21,694 nucleotides of DNA from CALKAL01 sp051846895. Lineage in GTDB: Bacteria > Bacillota > Bacilli > Bacillales > Alkalibacillaceae. Below the pieces are notes generated by a model. That model was not told the DNA's origin. It saw only the letters and a list, made by a program, of their open reading frames with translations, and did no database searches. The stretch spans positions 1 through 21,694 of the forward strand of contig JBPYCQ010000027.1 of the NCBI GenBank assembly GCA_051846895.1, in the 5' to 3' direction. Of this stretch, positions 7,849 to 16,252 are shown piece by piece (position 1 is the first letter of the stretch; each line of letters starts with the position of its first letter). The translations under genes were made by a program, and so were the position numbers.

Positions 7849-8862
7849 CTATCCAGCTAGTTTTTTAGATTCTTTCATTTGCTTTTTCTTCGCTATGCGT
7901 TTTGCACGTTGCTTTTGAATCGAACCGACAATACCATTCGGGAAAAAGATAACTGCTAAAATGTATACAATTCCGAATAAGATAATCCAACGTTGGAAAA
8001 TCCAATGTACGCCTGATAACTCTGATAAATAATGGTGAGCAAATTCGATAATGCCTGCACCAATAATTGGTCCAACTAATGTTCCGACCCCACCGATAAT
8101 TGTCATAAGAAGTGCATCAAGTGTGACGTCAATGGCGAAAACACTCGTATCGACAAAACGTAAACTAATCGCATATAGCACGCCCGCAAAACTCGCAACA
8201 ACACCTGAAATGACACTTATTATTACTTTGTAAGGCATGACTCTATATCCGAGTGATTCAACACGTTGATCATTTTCACGAATAGCGACTAATATTTTTC
8301 CAAGTGGTGATTGTGTCAGTCTTCTTAAACCGAAGAAAATTAATACCATCGAAACTAAGCAAAACATATATATGATCAAGTTGCGGTGCTCTTGGAGTGG
8401 ACCTGGAAACTCAGGTAATTTGAAAGTAAAACCGTCATTTCCTTTCGTCACCGAACGCCATCTTTCGGCTATAAATAAGAAAAGATTGGCAAGAGCTAAA
8501 GTTAGCATCGCATAATAGTGACTCTTAAGACGTAACGTTAAAATTCCGGCAATAAATGCAATGAACCCTCCAACGATAGCAGCGACAAGGATGCCGATAA
8601 ACACACTCATGAAGCTCGGTTCTAGTTGGTCAATCGTAATGCCAATACTATACGCGCCTGCACCAAAAAACATGGCATGCCCGAACGAAACAATCCCTGT
8701 GTAACCTAATAACAAATCATAGCTCATCGCAAAAATACCGAAGATAAATACTTGCATCATTAGAAATAAAAACCACCGCTCATCTTTTATAAACGGTATA
8801 CAGGCTAATAGAAGCGCAAACAATAGATATACCCAAGTCGACTTTTCTACATGTCTTATCAT
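7849..8862 (-). CDS. livM: Branched-chain-amino-acid-type ABC transporter permease, LivM family
   Basis: 337 aa polytopic membrane protein with about nine hydrophobic segments. The typical LivM region GYTGIVSFGHAMFFGAGAY (about residues 53-72) and the C-terminal EAA-like segment MTIIGGVGTLVGPIIGAG are present. The end is strongly basic (KQRAKRIAKKKQMKES). It forms the membrane channel with LivH. The ATG overlaps the livH stop (ATGA), which points to translational coupling. The family imports branched-chain amino acids but also many aromatic and other carboxylic acids, urea or short amides. The flanking acyl-CoA-type enzymes suggest the cargo here is a carboxylic acid rather than Leu/Ile/Val. 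Confidence 0.93.
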   Translation of the reverse strand: MIRHVEKSTWVYLLFALLLACIPFIKDERWFLFLMMQVFIFGIFAMSYDLLLGYTGIVSFGHAMFFGAGAYSIGITIDQLEPSFMSVFIGILVAAIVGGFIAFIAGILTLRLKSHYYAMLTLALANLFLFIAERWRSVTKGNDGFTFKLPEFPGPLQEHRNLIIYMFCLVSMVLIFFGLRRLTQSPLGKILVAIRENDQRVESLGYRVMPYKVIISVISGVVASFAGVLYAISLRFVDTSVFAIDVTLDALLMTIIGGVGTLVGPIIGAGIIEFAHHYLSELSGVHWIFQRWIILFGIVYILAVIFFPNGIVGSIQKQRAKRIAKKKQMKESKKLAG

Positions 8863-9731
8863 TTATTAGACACCCCGCTAACACTGAACAATCCTTGAGG
8901 ACGGAAGATTAATACTAATAACATAATGATCATCGTTACAGCCATTGATAGAATTGGAACATAATAAGCAAAAAATGTATTAGAAACCCCTACTAACATG
9001 GCAGCTAACAACGCACCAGGAACACTTCCCATACCACCAATAATGACGACGATAAAAGCAAATATGCCATACTCTATCCCCATTTCGGCATAAACAACCC
9101 CAGAGCTCGGTGCAATGAGCGCACCACCAAAAGCAGCAAGAGCTGAGCCAACCATAAATACTCCGATGAATACTTTCCTAATATTAATCCCAAGTGCCTG
9201 AACCATCTCTTTATCCATTACACCGGCACGTACGATGAGTCCAATCTTAGAACGTTTCAAAATAAACATCATTACTAAAAACACTAATAATCCTACTACG
9301 ATAATAAAGGCGCGGTATTTAATAATCGTCACATCGCCTATAATCCAAGACCCAGATAAATAGTCCGGCGATTTCGCAGCCTTAATATCTGGACCGAAGA
9401 CGACCTTTAACATTTCAGATATGACTAATAAAAATCCTAATGTAATTAAAATCTGTTGAACATGATTGCCGTAAACAGGTTTAATAATTAATAATTCTGT
9501 TACAAGGCCTATTAACAACCCTGCAACGATTGCTGCTAAAATGCTTAAAAGAAAACTATCCGTAAACGCATATGCGAATACACCGACATATGCTCCCCAG
9601 GCGAAAATACCACCGTGAGCAAAATTTAATACATCCATCAGGCCAAAAATTAATGTCAGCCCTGCGGCAATTAAAAAGATAAGCATTCCTTGTGAGATGC
9701 CATTAATGGTGAGGTTAATTAAAATATCCAC
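8859..9731 (-). CDS. livH: Branched-chain-amino-acid-type ABC transporter permease, LivH family
   Basis: 290 aa, about eight membrane segments. Recognisable LivH motifs: GLTLIFGLMDVLNFAHGGIF near residues 24-43 and the cytoplasmic coupling segment VVIIGGMGSVPGALLAAMLV near 229-248. The start is GTG 9731 with GGGAGGG about 7 nt upstream. It lies 14 bp after livF and overlaps livM by 4 bp. It pairs with LivM to form the inner-membrane pore driven by LivF and LivG. Confidence 0.93.
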   Translation of the reverse strand: MDILINLTINGISQGMLIFLIAAGLTLIFGLMDVLNFAHGGIFAWGAYVGVFAYAFTDSFLLSILAAIVAGLLIGLVTELLIIKPVYGNHVQQILITLGFLLVISEMLKVVFGPDIKAAKSPDYLSGSWIIGDVTIIKYRAFIIVVGLLVFLVMMFILKRSKIGLIVRAGVMDKEMVQALGINIRKVFIGVFMVGSALAAFGGALIAPSSGVVYAEMGIEYGIFAFIVVIIGGMGSVPGALLAAMLVGVSNTFFAYYVPILSMAVTMIIMLLVLIFRPQGLFSVSGVSNK

Positions 9732-9745
9732 CGTTTTCCCTCCCT

Positions 9746-10456
9746 TTATGCAATGCCTAAATATTTTCGTTTTAATTCTTCATTATTGACTAGTTCTCTC
9801 ATATGACCTTGATGAACGGTCCGACCGTCATCAATAATGTAAAAAGAATCCCCTAGTTTACTAGCCATATAAAAATTCTGTTCCACTAATACGACGGTTG
9901 TTTTTTCTTTCATCTTATTAATAGATTCAATAACTTTTTCTACGATGACAGGAGCTAACCCCTTGCTTGGCTCATCGATTAATAGCAAGTCATTATCGTT
10001 CACATAAGCTCTAGCAATAGATAGCATTTGTTTCTGACCACCACTTAATTGACCACCAGGCTTTTTCCAAAACTTTTTCAAATCAGGGAATAGGTCTAAC
10101 ACCCAGTTAAGTCTTTCCTTAGTCGCATCATCCTCATGTCGTAGACTCACCTTAAAATTTTCCTCGACCGTCAAATCGTAAAAAATCCCTTGATCTTCTG
10201 GTACGTAGCCAATCCCTTTATTCGCAATTTTATAAGGAGGTAGCTTAGAAATATCTTCATCTTTATAAATAATCGAGCCCTTAGACGCACTATTAAGTCC
10301 CATAATCGTTCTCAATGTCGTCGTTTTTCCTGCCCCATTTCTTCCTAATAGAACGGTGACTTCACCGGGCTTCACTTCGAAATTTACATTTTGCAAAATA
10401 TGAAATTGATCAATATACGTATTCACTTCATTCAACTTGAGCAGTATGTTTTCCAT
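9746..10456 (-). CDS. livF: ABC transporter ATP-binding protein, LivF family
   Basis: 236 aa from ATG 10456. The frame is open to 10528, but GGAGGG lies 8 nt before this ATG and the resulting MENILLKLNEVNTYID is the usual LivF beginning, so the shorter form is chosen. Walker A GRNGAGKTT, signature LSGGQKQ, Walker B LLLIDEPSKGLAP and the switch His region VVLVEQNF (here Gln-Asn, as is usual in LivF) are all present. The start lies inside the livG 3' end (29-bp overlap), so the two ATPases are probably made in equal amounts. It energises transport through LivHM. Confidence 0.93.
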   Translation of the reverse strand: MENILLKLNEVNTYIDQFHILQNVNFEVKPGEVTVLLGRNGAGKTTTLRTIMGLNSASKGSIIYKDEDISKLPPYKIANKGIGYVPEDQGIFYDLTVEENFKVSLRHEDDATKERLNWVLDLFPDLKKFWKKPGGQLSGGQKQMLSIARAYVNDNDLLLIDEPSKGLAPVIVEKVIESINKMKEKTTVVLVEQNFYMASKLGDSFYIIDDGRTVHQGHMRELVNNEELKRKYLGIA

Positions 10457-11207
10457 CTGTACTCCCTCCAATATAGGCAGTTTGAACGGTCTCATTTTCC
10501 ATAATCTCTTGAGGATTCCCTTGAGCAAGCAATTCTCCGTTGTAAAGGACCATCACTTGATCAGACAATCCTAGAACGAGATCCATTTTATGTTCGATTA
10601 ATACAATCGTTCGGTTCCCTTGCTCTTTAATATTTTTAATGACTTCCAATATGGCTGGGACCTCCTCTAGTGACATCCCCGCTGTCGGCTCATCTAGTAA
10701 TAGAACTTCTGTATCAAGTGCAAGTAACATCGCGATTTCTAGTTTTCTTTTTTCACCATGTGATAGATTCGTAGCGAAATTATTCGCTTGATTATCTAAT
10801 AAAACTGTTTTTAATATGTCCACCGCTTCATCTTCAAACTTTTTATAATGTTTGTAATGACGGAAAATTTGGAAACGAACCTTTCTTTTTGACTGGATCG
10901 CAAGTCTCACATTTTCTAAAACAGTTAAATTGGGGAACACGTTCGTAATTTGAAAAGACCGCCCTATTCCTAAACGCGTCCTTTCAGTAGAGGATTTTTT
11001 CGTAATTTCTTCACCTTTGAAAAAGACACGTCCACTGGTTGGAGATAATTGCCCACTTAACAAATTAAAAAAAGTCGTCTTACCAGCCCCATTTGGACCG
11101 ATAATTGAAGTGAATAGATTTTTTTGTATTGAAACGGAAACTTGATTAACAGCAACGTGACCACCAAATGCGATGGTTAAATCTTTTGTCTCAATAATCG
11201 TTTCCAT
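10428..11207 (-). CDS. livG: ABC transporter ATP-binding protein, LivG family
   Basis: 259 aa from ATG 11207 (AAGGTG 9 nt upstream). A GTG four codons earlier falls inside that ribosome site and is unlikely. Motifs: Walker A GPNGAGKTTFF, LivG-type signature LSHGEKRKLEIAMLL, Walker B VLLLDEPTAGM, and the switch His in VLIEHKMD. The C-terminal extension YIGGSTDGKHTAQVE is slightly longer than usual and overlaps the start of livF. It is separated from livK by a 78-bp gap containing a stable hairpin, which may set the ratio of binding protein to transporter. Confidence 0.93.
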   Translation of the reverse strand: METIIETKDLTIAFGGHVAVNQVSVSIQKNLFTSIIGPNGAGKTTFFNLLSGQLSPTSGRVFFKGEEITKKSSTERTRLGIGRSFQITNVFPNLTVLENVRLAIQSKRKVRFQIFRHYKHYKKFEDEAVDILKTVLLDNQANNFATNLSHGEKRKLEIAMLLALDTEVLLLDEPTAGMSLEEVPAILEVIKNIKEQGNRTIVLIEHKMDLVLGLSDQVMVLYNGELLAQGNPQEIMENETVQTAYIGGSTDGKHTAQVE

Positions 11208-11240
11208 AACTTCACCCACCTTCGTAGATTTATGTAAATA

Positions 11241-11269
11241 ACGAACTTCGGCACATGACCGAAGTTCGT
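11241..11269 (-). promoter_or_regulatory. Intercistronic hairpin between livK and livG
   Basis: Perfect 11-bp stem (ACGAACTTCGG 11241-11251 / CCGAAGTTCGT 11259-11269), loop of 7 nt, starting 16 nt after the livK stop. It is not followed by a T run on the minus strand (TATTTACATAAATC), so it is more likely an mRNA-stabilising or partially attenuating element than a full terminator. Confidence 0.7.
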
Positions 11270-11285
11270 CATACGGAATATGAAA

Positions 11286-12551
11286 TTACTTGTTCATAAT
11301 TGGAGGAGCTGTTTCTTCTGGTGTGAGTTCTCGTATTAACACTGGTACTGGGTAATCGACTCCATCTTGTTTTTCCAAAGTGATTGAATACATCGTTTGT
11401 AAGGCTTGATGATCTTCTTCACGGAATGTCATTGTTCCTTTTGGTGTCTCAAAACTCATACCTTCCATAATCGAAATTAATTCATCAGTATCAGTTGAGC
11501 CTTCAGATTGTTTTAGTGCTTCAACAATGGAGATAGCTGCACTCATTCCTCCTGGAGTAAATAGATCAGGAACAGCACCATCAAATTTCTCCTTATGTTT
11601 TTCGACTAACCAATCATTAATCTCATTATCAGGCAATGTATGGTAGTAAACCGTGAATCCTTCCATACCTACTAATGGTTCCATTGTCGCTAATGCAGCG
11701 ATGTCTGGTGCACCTGTTGAAATTTTAATTCCTCTACCTTGAAGATCCATATCGTTTAATTGGTTCCAAGGACTGTTTGCACCTGCCCAAATGACGAATA
11801 AATAATCTGGGTCTGCATCGATAATTTTTTGAATATTAGGTGTGAAGTCTGTTGCATCTTGTGGTGCGTACTCTTCTAATACAATTTCTGCACCTAATTC
11901 TTCAGCCGCCTTAATAAATGCTGCTGCACCATCCCAACCAAATGAATAATCTGGCGCGAAGGTTGCTATTTTAACCCCTTCTCCCGCAATCGCTGCTGCA
12001 CCAGCAACAGCATCTTGAGAAGAGTTACGTGCTGTACGGAAAATGTACTTATTAAATTCGCTTCCTGTAATACTGTCCGCAACAGCTGGTTCAACGATCA
12101 TAATTTTTTCATATTCTTCTGCTAACCCAACAACTGCTAACGTGTCGCCTGAACTTGAAGATCCAACTAAAAAGTCAACACCATCGTCTTCTAAAAGTTT
12201 TAGAGCTTTTTGCTTCGCTACGGCTGGCTGTGTTTCCGTGTCCTCATATATAACTTCAATCTTACGTCCGTTCACTTCCATCGTTCCATCTGTCGCATAT
12301 TCCAAGCCTAAGTCAAAACCTCTTTGTGTCTGTAAACCATAAGATTCTAAAATACCAGATAATGACGCTAGAACACCTATTTTAATAGGTTCTTTATTTT
12401 CTTCTTTTTGCTCTTCTTGGTCAGAATTTTTTTCTTCTTGTTTGTCTTCATTATTCTTATTTCCTTCTGCATCATCATCTGAGTTTCCACACGCAACAAC
12501 AAACATGAGCATGAAGGCTAAAAGTAACAGAACTATTCTTTTCCTTGACAT
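11286..12551 (-). CDS. livK: Substrate-binding lipoprotein of a Liv-type ABC transporter
   Basis: 421 aa from ATG 12551 (GAGGGGG 8 nt upstream). The longer frame to 12605 lacks a ribosome site. Residues 1-20 form a lipoprotein signal (MSRKRI, then LLLLAFMLMFVVA) with Cys21 in VVAC as the lipidation site. A highly acidic Asp/Glu/Lys/Asn linker (about 23-52) precedes the periplasmic-binding-protein type 1 domain, which begins IKIGVLASLSGILESYGLQT. The family (Peripla_BP_6) binds amino acids, aromatic acids, amides and other small ligands. Being first in the operon, before a hairpin, fits the usual excess of binding protein over permease. The ligand cannot be read from sequence. Confidence 0.93.
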   Translation of the reverse strand: MSRKRIVLLLLAFMLMFVVACGNSDDDAEGNKNNEDKQEEKNSDQEEQKEENKEPIKIGVLASLSGILESYGLQTQRGFDLGLEYATDGTMEVNGRKIEVIYEDTETQPAVAKQKALKLLEDDGVDFLVGSSSSGDTLAVVGLAEEYEKIMIVEPAVADSITGSEFNKYIFRTARNSSQDAVAGAAAIAGEGVKIATFAPDYSFGWDGAAAFIKAAEELGAEIVLEEYAPQDATDFTPNIQKIIDADPDYLFVIWAGANSPWNQLNDMDLQGRGIKISTGAPDIAALATMEPLVGMEGFTVYYHTLPDNEINDWLVEKHKEKFDGAVPDLFTPGGMSAAISIVEALKQSEGSTDTDELISIMEGMSFETPKGTMTFREEDHQALQTMYSITLEKQDGVDYPVPVLIRELTPEETAPPIMNK

Positions 12552-12606
12552 TAATATTTCCCCCTCAAAAGAGATTTGAAATTTAAGCGTTTTAGCTTGG
12601 TACAAT

Positions 12607-12639
12607 CGTATAGAAACGTAGTTACAAACAAGTTACAAA
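12607..12639 (-). promoter_or_regulatory. Candidate activator-dependent promoter of the liv operon with 11-bp direct repeat
   Basis: On the minus strand TTTGTAAC occurs at 12639-12632 and again at 12628-12621, an exact 11-bp period. After 8 bases comes TATACG (12612-12607), a 4/6 match to -10. No TTGACA-like hexamer is found at 16-18 bp. Published SARP sites (ActII-ORF4, DnrI) are direct repeats with an 11-bp period whose downstream copy lies 8 bp from the -10. The adjacent upstream gene encodes a BTAD/SARP-like regulator. Confidence 0.6.
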
Positions 12640-12668
12640 AAAACAGCAGACGTTGTAATCTGCTGTTT
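12637..12668 (-). terminator. Rho-independent terminator downstream of the regulator gene
   Basis: 10-bp stem AAACAGCAGA (12641-12650) / TCTGCTGTTT (12659-12668), followed on the minus strand by seven T, part of which is the stem end. It lies between the 21-bp array and the liv promoter, and its T run touches the upstream TGTAAC repeat. Confidence 0.85.
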
Positions 12669-12690
12669 CATACTAAGTGAGGGAATGATT

Positions 12691-12837
12691 TATTTTTTGT
12701 GATTGTTCAAACTTGGGGTGCGATTGTTCAAAGATGCCCTCTAATTGTTCAAACACTGGTTGTGATTGTCCAAAGACGCTCTCTAATTGTCCAAACACGG
12801 GTTGCGATTGTTCAAAGACGCTCTCTAATTGTCCAAA
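12691..12837 (-). repeat. Tandem 21-bp repeat array, 7 units, downstream of the regulator
   Basis: Seven units of exactly 21 bp. The forward-strand cores gattgttcaaa/aattgtccaaa start at 12701, 12722, 12743, 12764, 12785, 12806 and 12827. On the minus strand the core is TTTG(A/G)ACAAT, followed alternately by TAGAG... (type A) and C(A/G)CA... (type B); the order is A B A B A B B. The array begins 19 nt after the regulator stop, in the sense direction of its transcript, and is followed by the terminator at 12637-12668. The frame FEQ/FGQ is open but begins with a TTG directly after the regulator's TGA, with no ribosome site. The same repeat family occurs at 18845-19189. Confidence 0.9.
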
Positions 12838-12855
12838 GATGGCCTCATGTCTCAA

Positions 12856-15800
12856 TCAAATCTGTGCGCTAATCATGTCATACATCTCTTTCGTCGTTTG
12901 CATGGGTTCAATATTTAGCTCTTTCTTCAATACGTCTTCACAACGTTTATACCATTTAATTGCTTGGGGGCGGTTATTCAGTTGATAATAACAATACATG
13001 AGCAACCGGTATGCTTCTTCCCACGTTCGATCATGGTACAGTATTTCTTGGCACCAATGGATACATGCGTGGTAGTCTTCTAATCTCACAGATACTTGTG
13101 ATAATCTTTCGGCCCCTCTTAAAAATAATACTTGTAACCGCTCACGTTCATGAATCATCCAATCAACTGCCCGGTGATTCGTTAAATAATCCCCTTCATA
13201 TAAAGTTAATCCTCGTACTAATAGTTCTTTTGCTTTTTTAGCATCGCTTTCATCAATTCCTGCTTGAACGAATTCTTCAAAAAGTTCTATATCTAACTCA
13301 TAACCTGACTGGGGATTTAATCGATAAGAGCTGCCTGTTCGTAAAATAAAAAATGATTCTTGTCTTGCTTGGCGTTTCGGTTCTAATATTTTTAATAACC
13401 CATTTAAAGTGACTTTAAAATTTTTATTGGCGGAATCTTCGCTTTGTCCCGGCCAAAGTGCTTCATATATTTCTTCCTTTGTTAAGGATGTATGTCTATT
13501 AGTAATTAAAAGTTCAAGCAGTTCTTTAGATTTTAATCGACTCCAATCAGAATCATTCACTAAATCATTACCAATATAAAGCTTGAAATCACCCAATGTT
13601 TTTATTCTTAATGTATATCCAGGGTGGCGTTCTAAATCTCCAAAGCCGAGCTCATGGATCATACGGGTCACATATAGACTATGAATGTCCTTTTGCTGCG
13701 CTTCATAAAGTAGTGGGGCAATCGATTGCAAATCAATTGGGCTAAAATAGGAGCGGCGTTTAATGAAAAATTCATACCCTCCTGTTTGCATTTTCCCTAA
13801 AAATTGATCCATTTCTTCCTTAAATAGCGCTTCATCCTCAACTTCAAACGCGACATATGCAAGCCAAAAAGATGTGGCCATTAAACCGTAATCGTCCTCA
13901 CAAGCCTTAAAATGTTCTTTCGTCTCTTTTAATTGTTTAACTGCATGGTCATATCTTCTGCAGTGAACAGAAGCAACAGATAAGCATAAGCGAATAATTG
14001 CTGATAACCATAAATCTTTCACAAGCTCCGTCTCATGAAGTCCTTTTTGACCGGCGTGCAACGCTTTTTCGTATTCGCCGATTGAGCCATAGAGCATACA
14101 TAACCCCATATAAGGCTCAGCTTTTCCTCGGGACACATCAATTCTTTCCATAATGTCTAAAGCGTTTTCATAACATTGAATCGCAAGCGTTGAATCGTAA
14201 CGCTTTAAAAGCTGTACGGCGTGCCCCATCCGCATCCAACCACATGCTTCAACAAAAGGCGACTCACTTTCTATTCCTTGTTGTAAACCTTTCTCCGCAT
14301 AACTTTTACCTTCATCAGCATTCCCCATAAAAGATTCGATAATTGATAGTAATATATCTGTTTCACGATGGGATTGTGGAAGATGATCCAGCTCAAAGTG
14401 TGGGAATTTTTCCTTTTTATTAATTAAAAATTGCTTCGCTTCATTAAGCCGGCCTGTTCTTAAATAAATACGTGCTTCTAAATTCGTGTCATCAATCGGT
14501 AAATTTAATGATTTAGCCTTTGCCAGCCATGCTTCAGCTTTCTTCGCATAGCCTGCATTTAATAGATTTTCTCCAAGCATGTGGTAAAGTCTAGCTCTTT
14601 CTTCATCTGAACCATCTAATGATTCTCTGTATTTTATCGCCTTTTTTAAGATTTTTTCAGCTTTATCGGGTCTAATCGTATCTAAATAGATTCTAGCTTT
14701 ACCTTCATACGCAACACTTAAGACGTAATCATCTTTTTTCTCTTTTGCCACATGAATCGATTGATCATAAAACACTTCAGCTTCATCGTATTTTGAACGA
14801 TATCGTAAAATTTCACCCTCGAAAAACCACAACACCGGAAATAAGGCTTTGTCTCGTTCTGGAATTTTTTTAACTTGGTATTCTAATCGTTCAAGTTTTC
14901 CTTGCTTAATCATTATGTGGCCATGTTTTTCCAAAAGCTGTGATGCCCGTCTAAAGTCTTCTACAATCAAATGGTGGTGAATCGCTTTTTCTAAATCACC
15001 TTGTTGGGCATAATAATGTGCCGCTTCATGATGTAAATGATTATATTCATCAGGGTCTGTCTGCCTTAACTGATTTTCTAAAAACACTTTAAATAACGCA
15101 TGGTAACGGTAATGAATATCATCAATTTTTTGAATGAACAAATTTTGTTGTGCTAAATCTTCCAACATTTGATACGAGCTGTTAATTCTTAAGAGCTGAT
15201 CACATGCTTCTTCTGACAAAACTTCTAGCACACTCGTTTGCTCAAGAAACTTTTGAATAATAACTGGTTGCTTTGAGTGAACCTCCATTACCATATATTG
15301 AAAGAGATCTTGCAATGATGTGACTTCTTTTTTCAATATGTTTTGAACCTTTTCCCCAGAAAGCAGTTGTTGTACAAACATTCCACATGCAATCGCCCAG
15401 CCTTCCGTCGTTTCGTGAATTTGGTCAACGAGCTGTTCCTCAATGTCTATCTCATATATATCTTGAAGTAAATGCTGCACTTCGTCACGGCTAAGCTTTA
15501 AATCTTCTTGAGTAATTTCAAGCAGGTCACCTTTTACTTTTAATTGTGATAGTACCGACCATTTTGGCTTTTGACGTGTTGATACAACTAAATGGACTTG
15601 ATTTGGTAAATGTTCGATAAATAGTTGAATCCATTTAGAAATTGTGCGCGAATTCATAAAATGATGGGTGTCATCCATCACAAAAATAAAAGGCTCATCG
15701 AATTGCGATAGTTCATTGATAGCCATTGCCATGAACGACCAAATTTCTTGTTCTTGAATGTGAAACTCTATTTTGTCCAATTCATTTAATAGTCGTTCGC

Positions 15801-16086
15801 CAAATTCTGGTTTGATTTTTCGTACAGCATGAACAAATTTGACTAAAAAGGGAATAAAATCTGTGTCATATGGGGTAATCGAATACCAACAGACGTTCAT
15901 CTTCACATATTGCATATATGCGCTTAAACCTGTACTTTTACCATATCCGGCACTTGCGTGAACAATCGTTACAGGATAGCTAGGAATGAGCTGCAGCTTT
16001 TTATGTAATTGAACCCGATGGACAAAGCGATCTTTTGCTGCTGGGGGTGAAAATTGTGAATGTAAAATCGGTACAAAATGTCCCAT
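12856..16086 (-). CDS. STAND-ATPase transcriptional regulator with C-terminal winged helix and BTAD (SARP-like) domain
   Basis: 1076 aa, ATG with GAGGAGG upstream. The N-terminus is MalT-like: Walker A HASAGYGKST (43-52), Walker B FIFVMDD (about 134-139), and the sensor strand LVVSTRQ (about 166-172) followed by LSQLKVKGDLLEITQEDLKL. The middle (about 350-800) is all-helical with TPR-like repeats (EKAIHHHLIVEDFRRASQLL; DEAEVFYDQSIHVAKE). From about 826 comes an OmpR-type winged helix (LRIKTLGDFKLY, then LKSKELLELLITNRHTSLTK, EEIYEALWP), then a bacterial transcriptional activator domain to about 1072. This is the SARP output module on a signal-gated ATPase, so it is most probably a ligand-responsive activator. 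It lies just upstream of the liv operon but is cut off by a terminator. The TGTAAC direct repeats before livK and the acyl-CoA synthetase are its likely sites (inferred). No clear promoter was found for it. Confidence 0.9.
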   Translation of the reverse strand: MGHFVPILHSQFSPPAAKDRFVHRVQLHKKLQLIPSYPVTIVHASAGYGKSTGLSAYMQYVKMNVCWYSITPYDTDFIPFLVKFVHAVRKIKPEFGERLLNELDKIEFHIQEQEIWSFMAMAINELSQFDEPFIFVMDDTHHFMNSRTISKWIQLFIEHLPNQVHLVVSTRQKPKWSVLSQLKVKGDLLEITQEDLKLSRDEVQHLLQDIYEIDIEEQLVDQIHETTEGWAIACGMFVQQLLSGEKVQNILKKEVTSLQDLFQYMVMEVHSKQPVIIQKFLEQTSVLEVLSEEACDQLLRINSSYQMLEDLAQQNLFIQKIDDIHYRYHALFKVFLENQLRQTDPDEYNHLHHEAAHYYAQQGDLEKAIHHHLIVEDFRRASQLLEKHGHIMIKQGKLERLEYQVKKIPERDKALFPVLWFFEGEILRYRSKYDEAEVFYDQSIHVAKEKKDDYVLSVAYEGKARIYLDTIRPDKAEKILKKAIKYRESLDGSDEERARLYHMLGENLLNAGYAKKAEAWLAKAKSLNLPIDDTNLEARIYLRTGRLNEAKQFLINKKEKFPHFELDHLPQSHRETDILLSIIESFMGNADEGKSYAEKGLQQGIESESPFVEACGWMRMGHAVQLLKRYDSTLAIQCYENALDIMERIDVSRGKAEPYMGLCMLYGSIGEYEKALHAGQKGLHETELVKDLWLSAIIRLCLSVASVHCRRYDHAVKQLKETKEHFKACEDDYGLMATSFWLAYVAFEVEDEALFKEEMDQFLGKMQTGGYEFFIKRRSYFSPIDLQSIAPLLYEAQQKDIHSLYVTRMIHELGFGDLERHPGYTLRIKTLGDFKLYIGNDLVNDSDWSRLKSKELLELLITNRHTSLTKEEIYEALWPGQSEDSANKNFKVTLNGLLKILEPKRQARQESFFILRTGSSYRLNPQSGYELDIELFEEFVQAGIDESDAKKAKELLVRGLTLYEGDYLTNHRAVDWMIHERERLQVLFLRGAERLSQVSVRLEDYHACIHWCQEILYHDRTWEEAYRLLMYCYYQLNNRPQAIKWYKRCEDVLKKELNIEPMQTTKEMYDMISAQI

Positions 16087-16213
16087 CCTAAGCCTCCTCT
16101 ATCATACTTTTTGCTTATATTTTAACATAATTCAGAATCTTTATATATATCCAAGGAGTAGAAAAAGAGACTGCTAACATGAGTCAGTAGTATTTTAAAG
16201 GGCAAAAATAACC

Positions 16214-16252
16214 ATAAAAAAATAACCCCTCATCTAGATAAGAGGGATTATT
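16214..16252 (-). terminator. Terminator of the GNAT gene
   Basis: 11-bp stem with one mismatch (AATAACCCCTC 16221-16231 / GAGGGATTATT 16242-16252). On the minus strand it is followed by a run of seven T. It lies 84 bp after the GNAT stop. The spacer between them holds only a weak CCCTT/AAGGG hairpin (16263-16277). Confidence 0.75.

Noticed and set aside
12552..12605. 18-codon N-terminal extension of livK
   Set aside because: It would place residues before the lipoprotein signal and lacks a ribosome site; ATG 12551 has GAGGGGG at the right distance.
12673..12855. Minus-strand 60-codon FEQ/FGQ repeat ORF
   Set aside because: It starts with a TTG directly after the regulator's TGA, has no ribosome site, and its frame stays open only because the 21-bp period is a multiple of three. 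Treated as a DNA repeat array.
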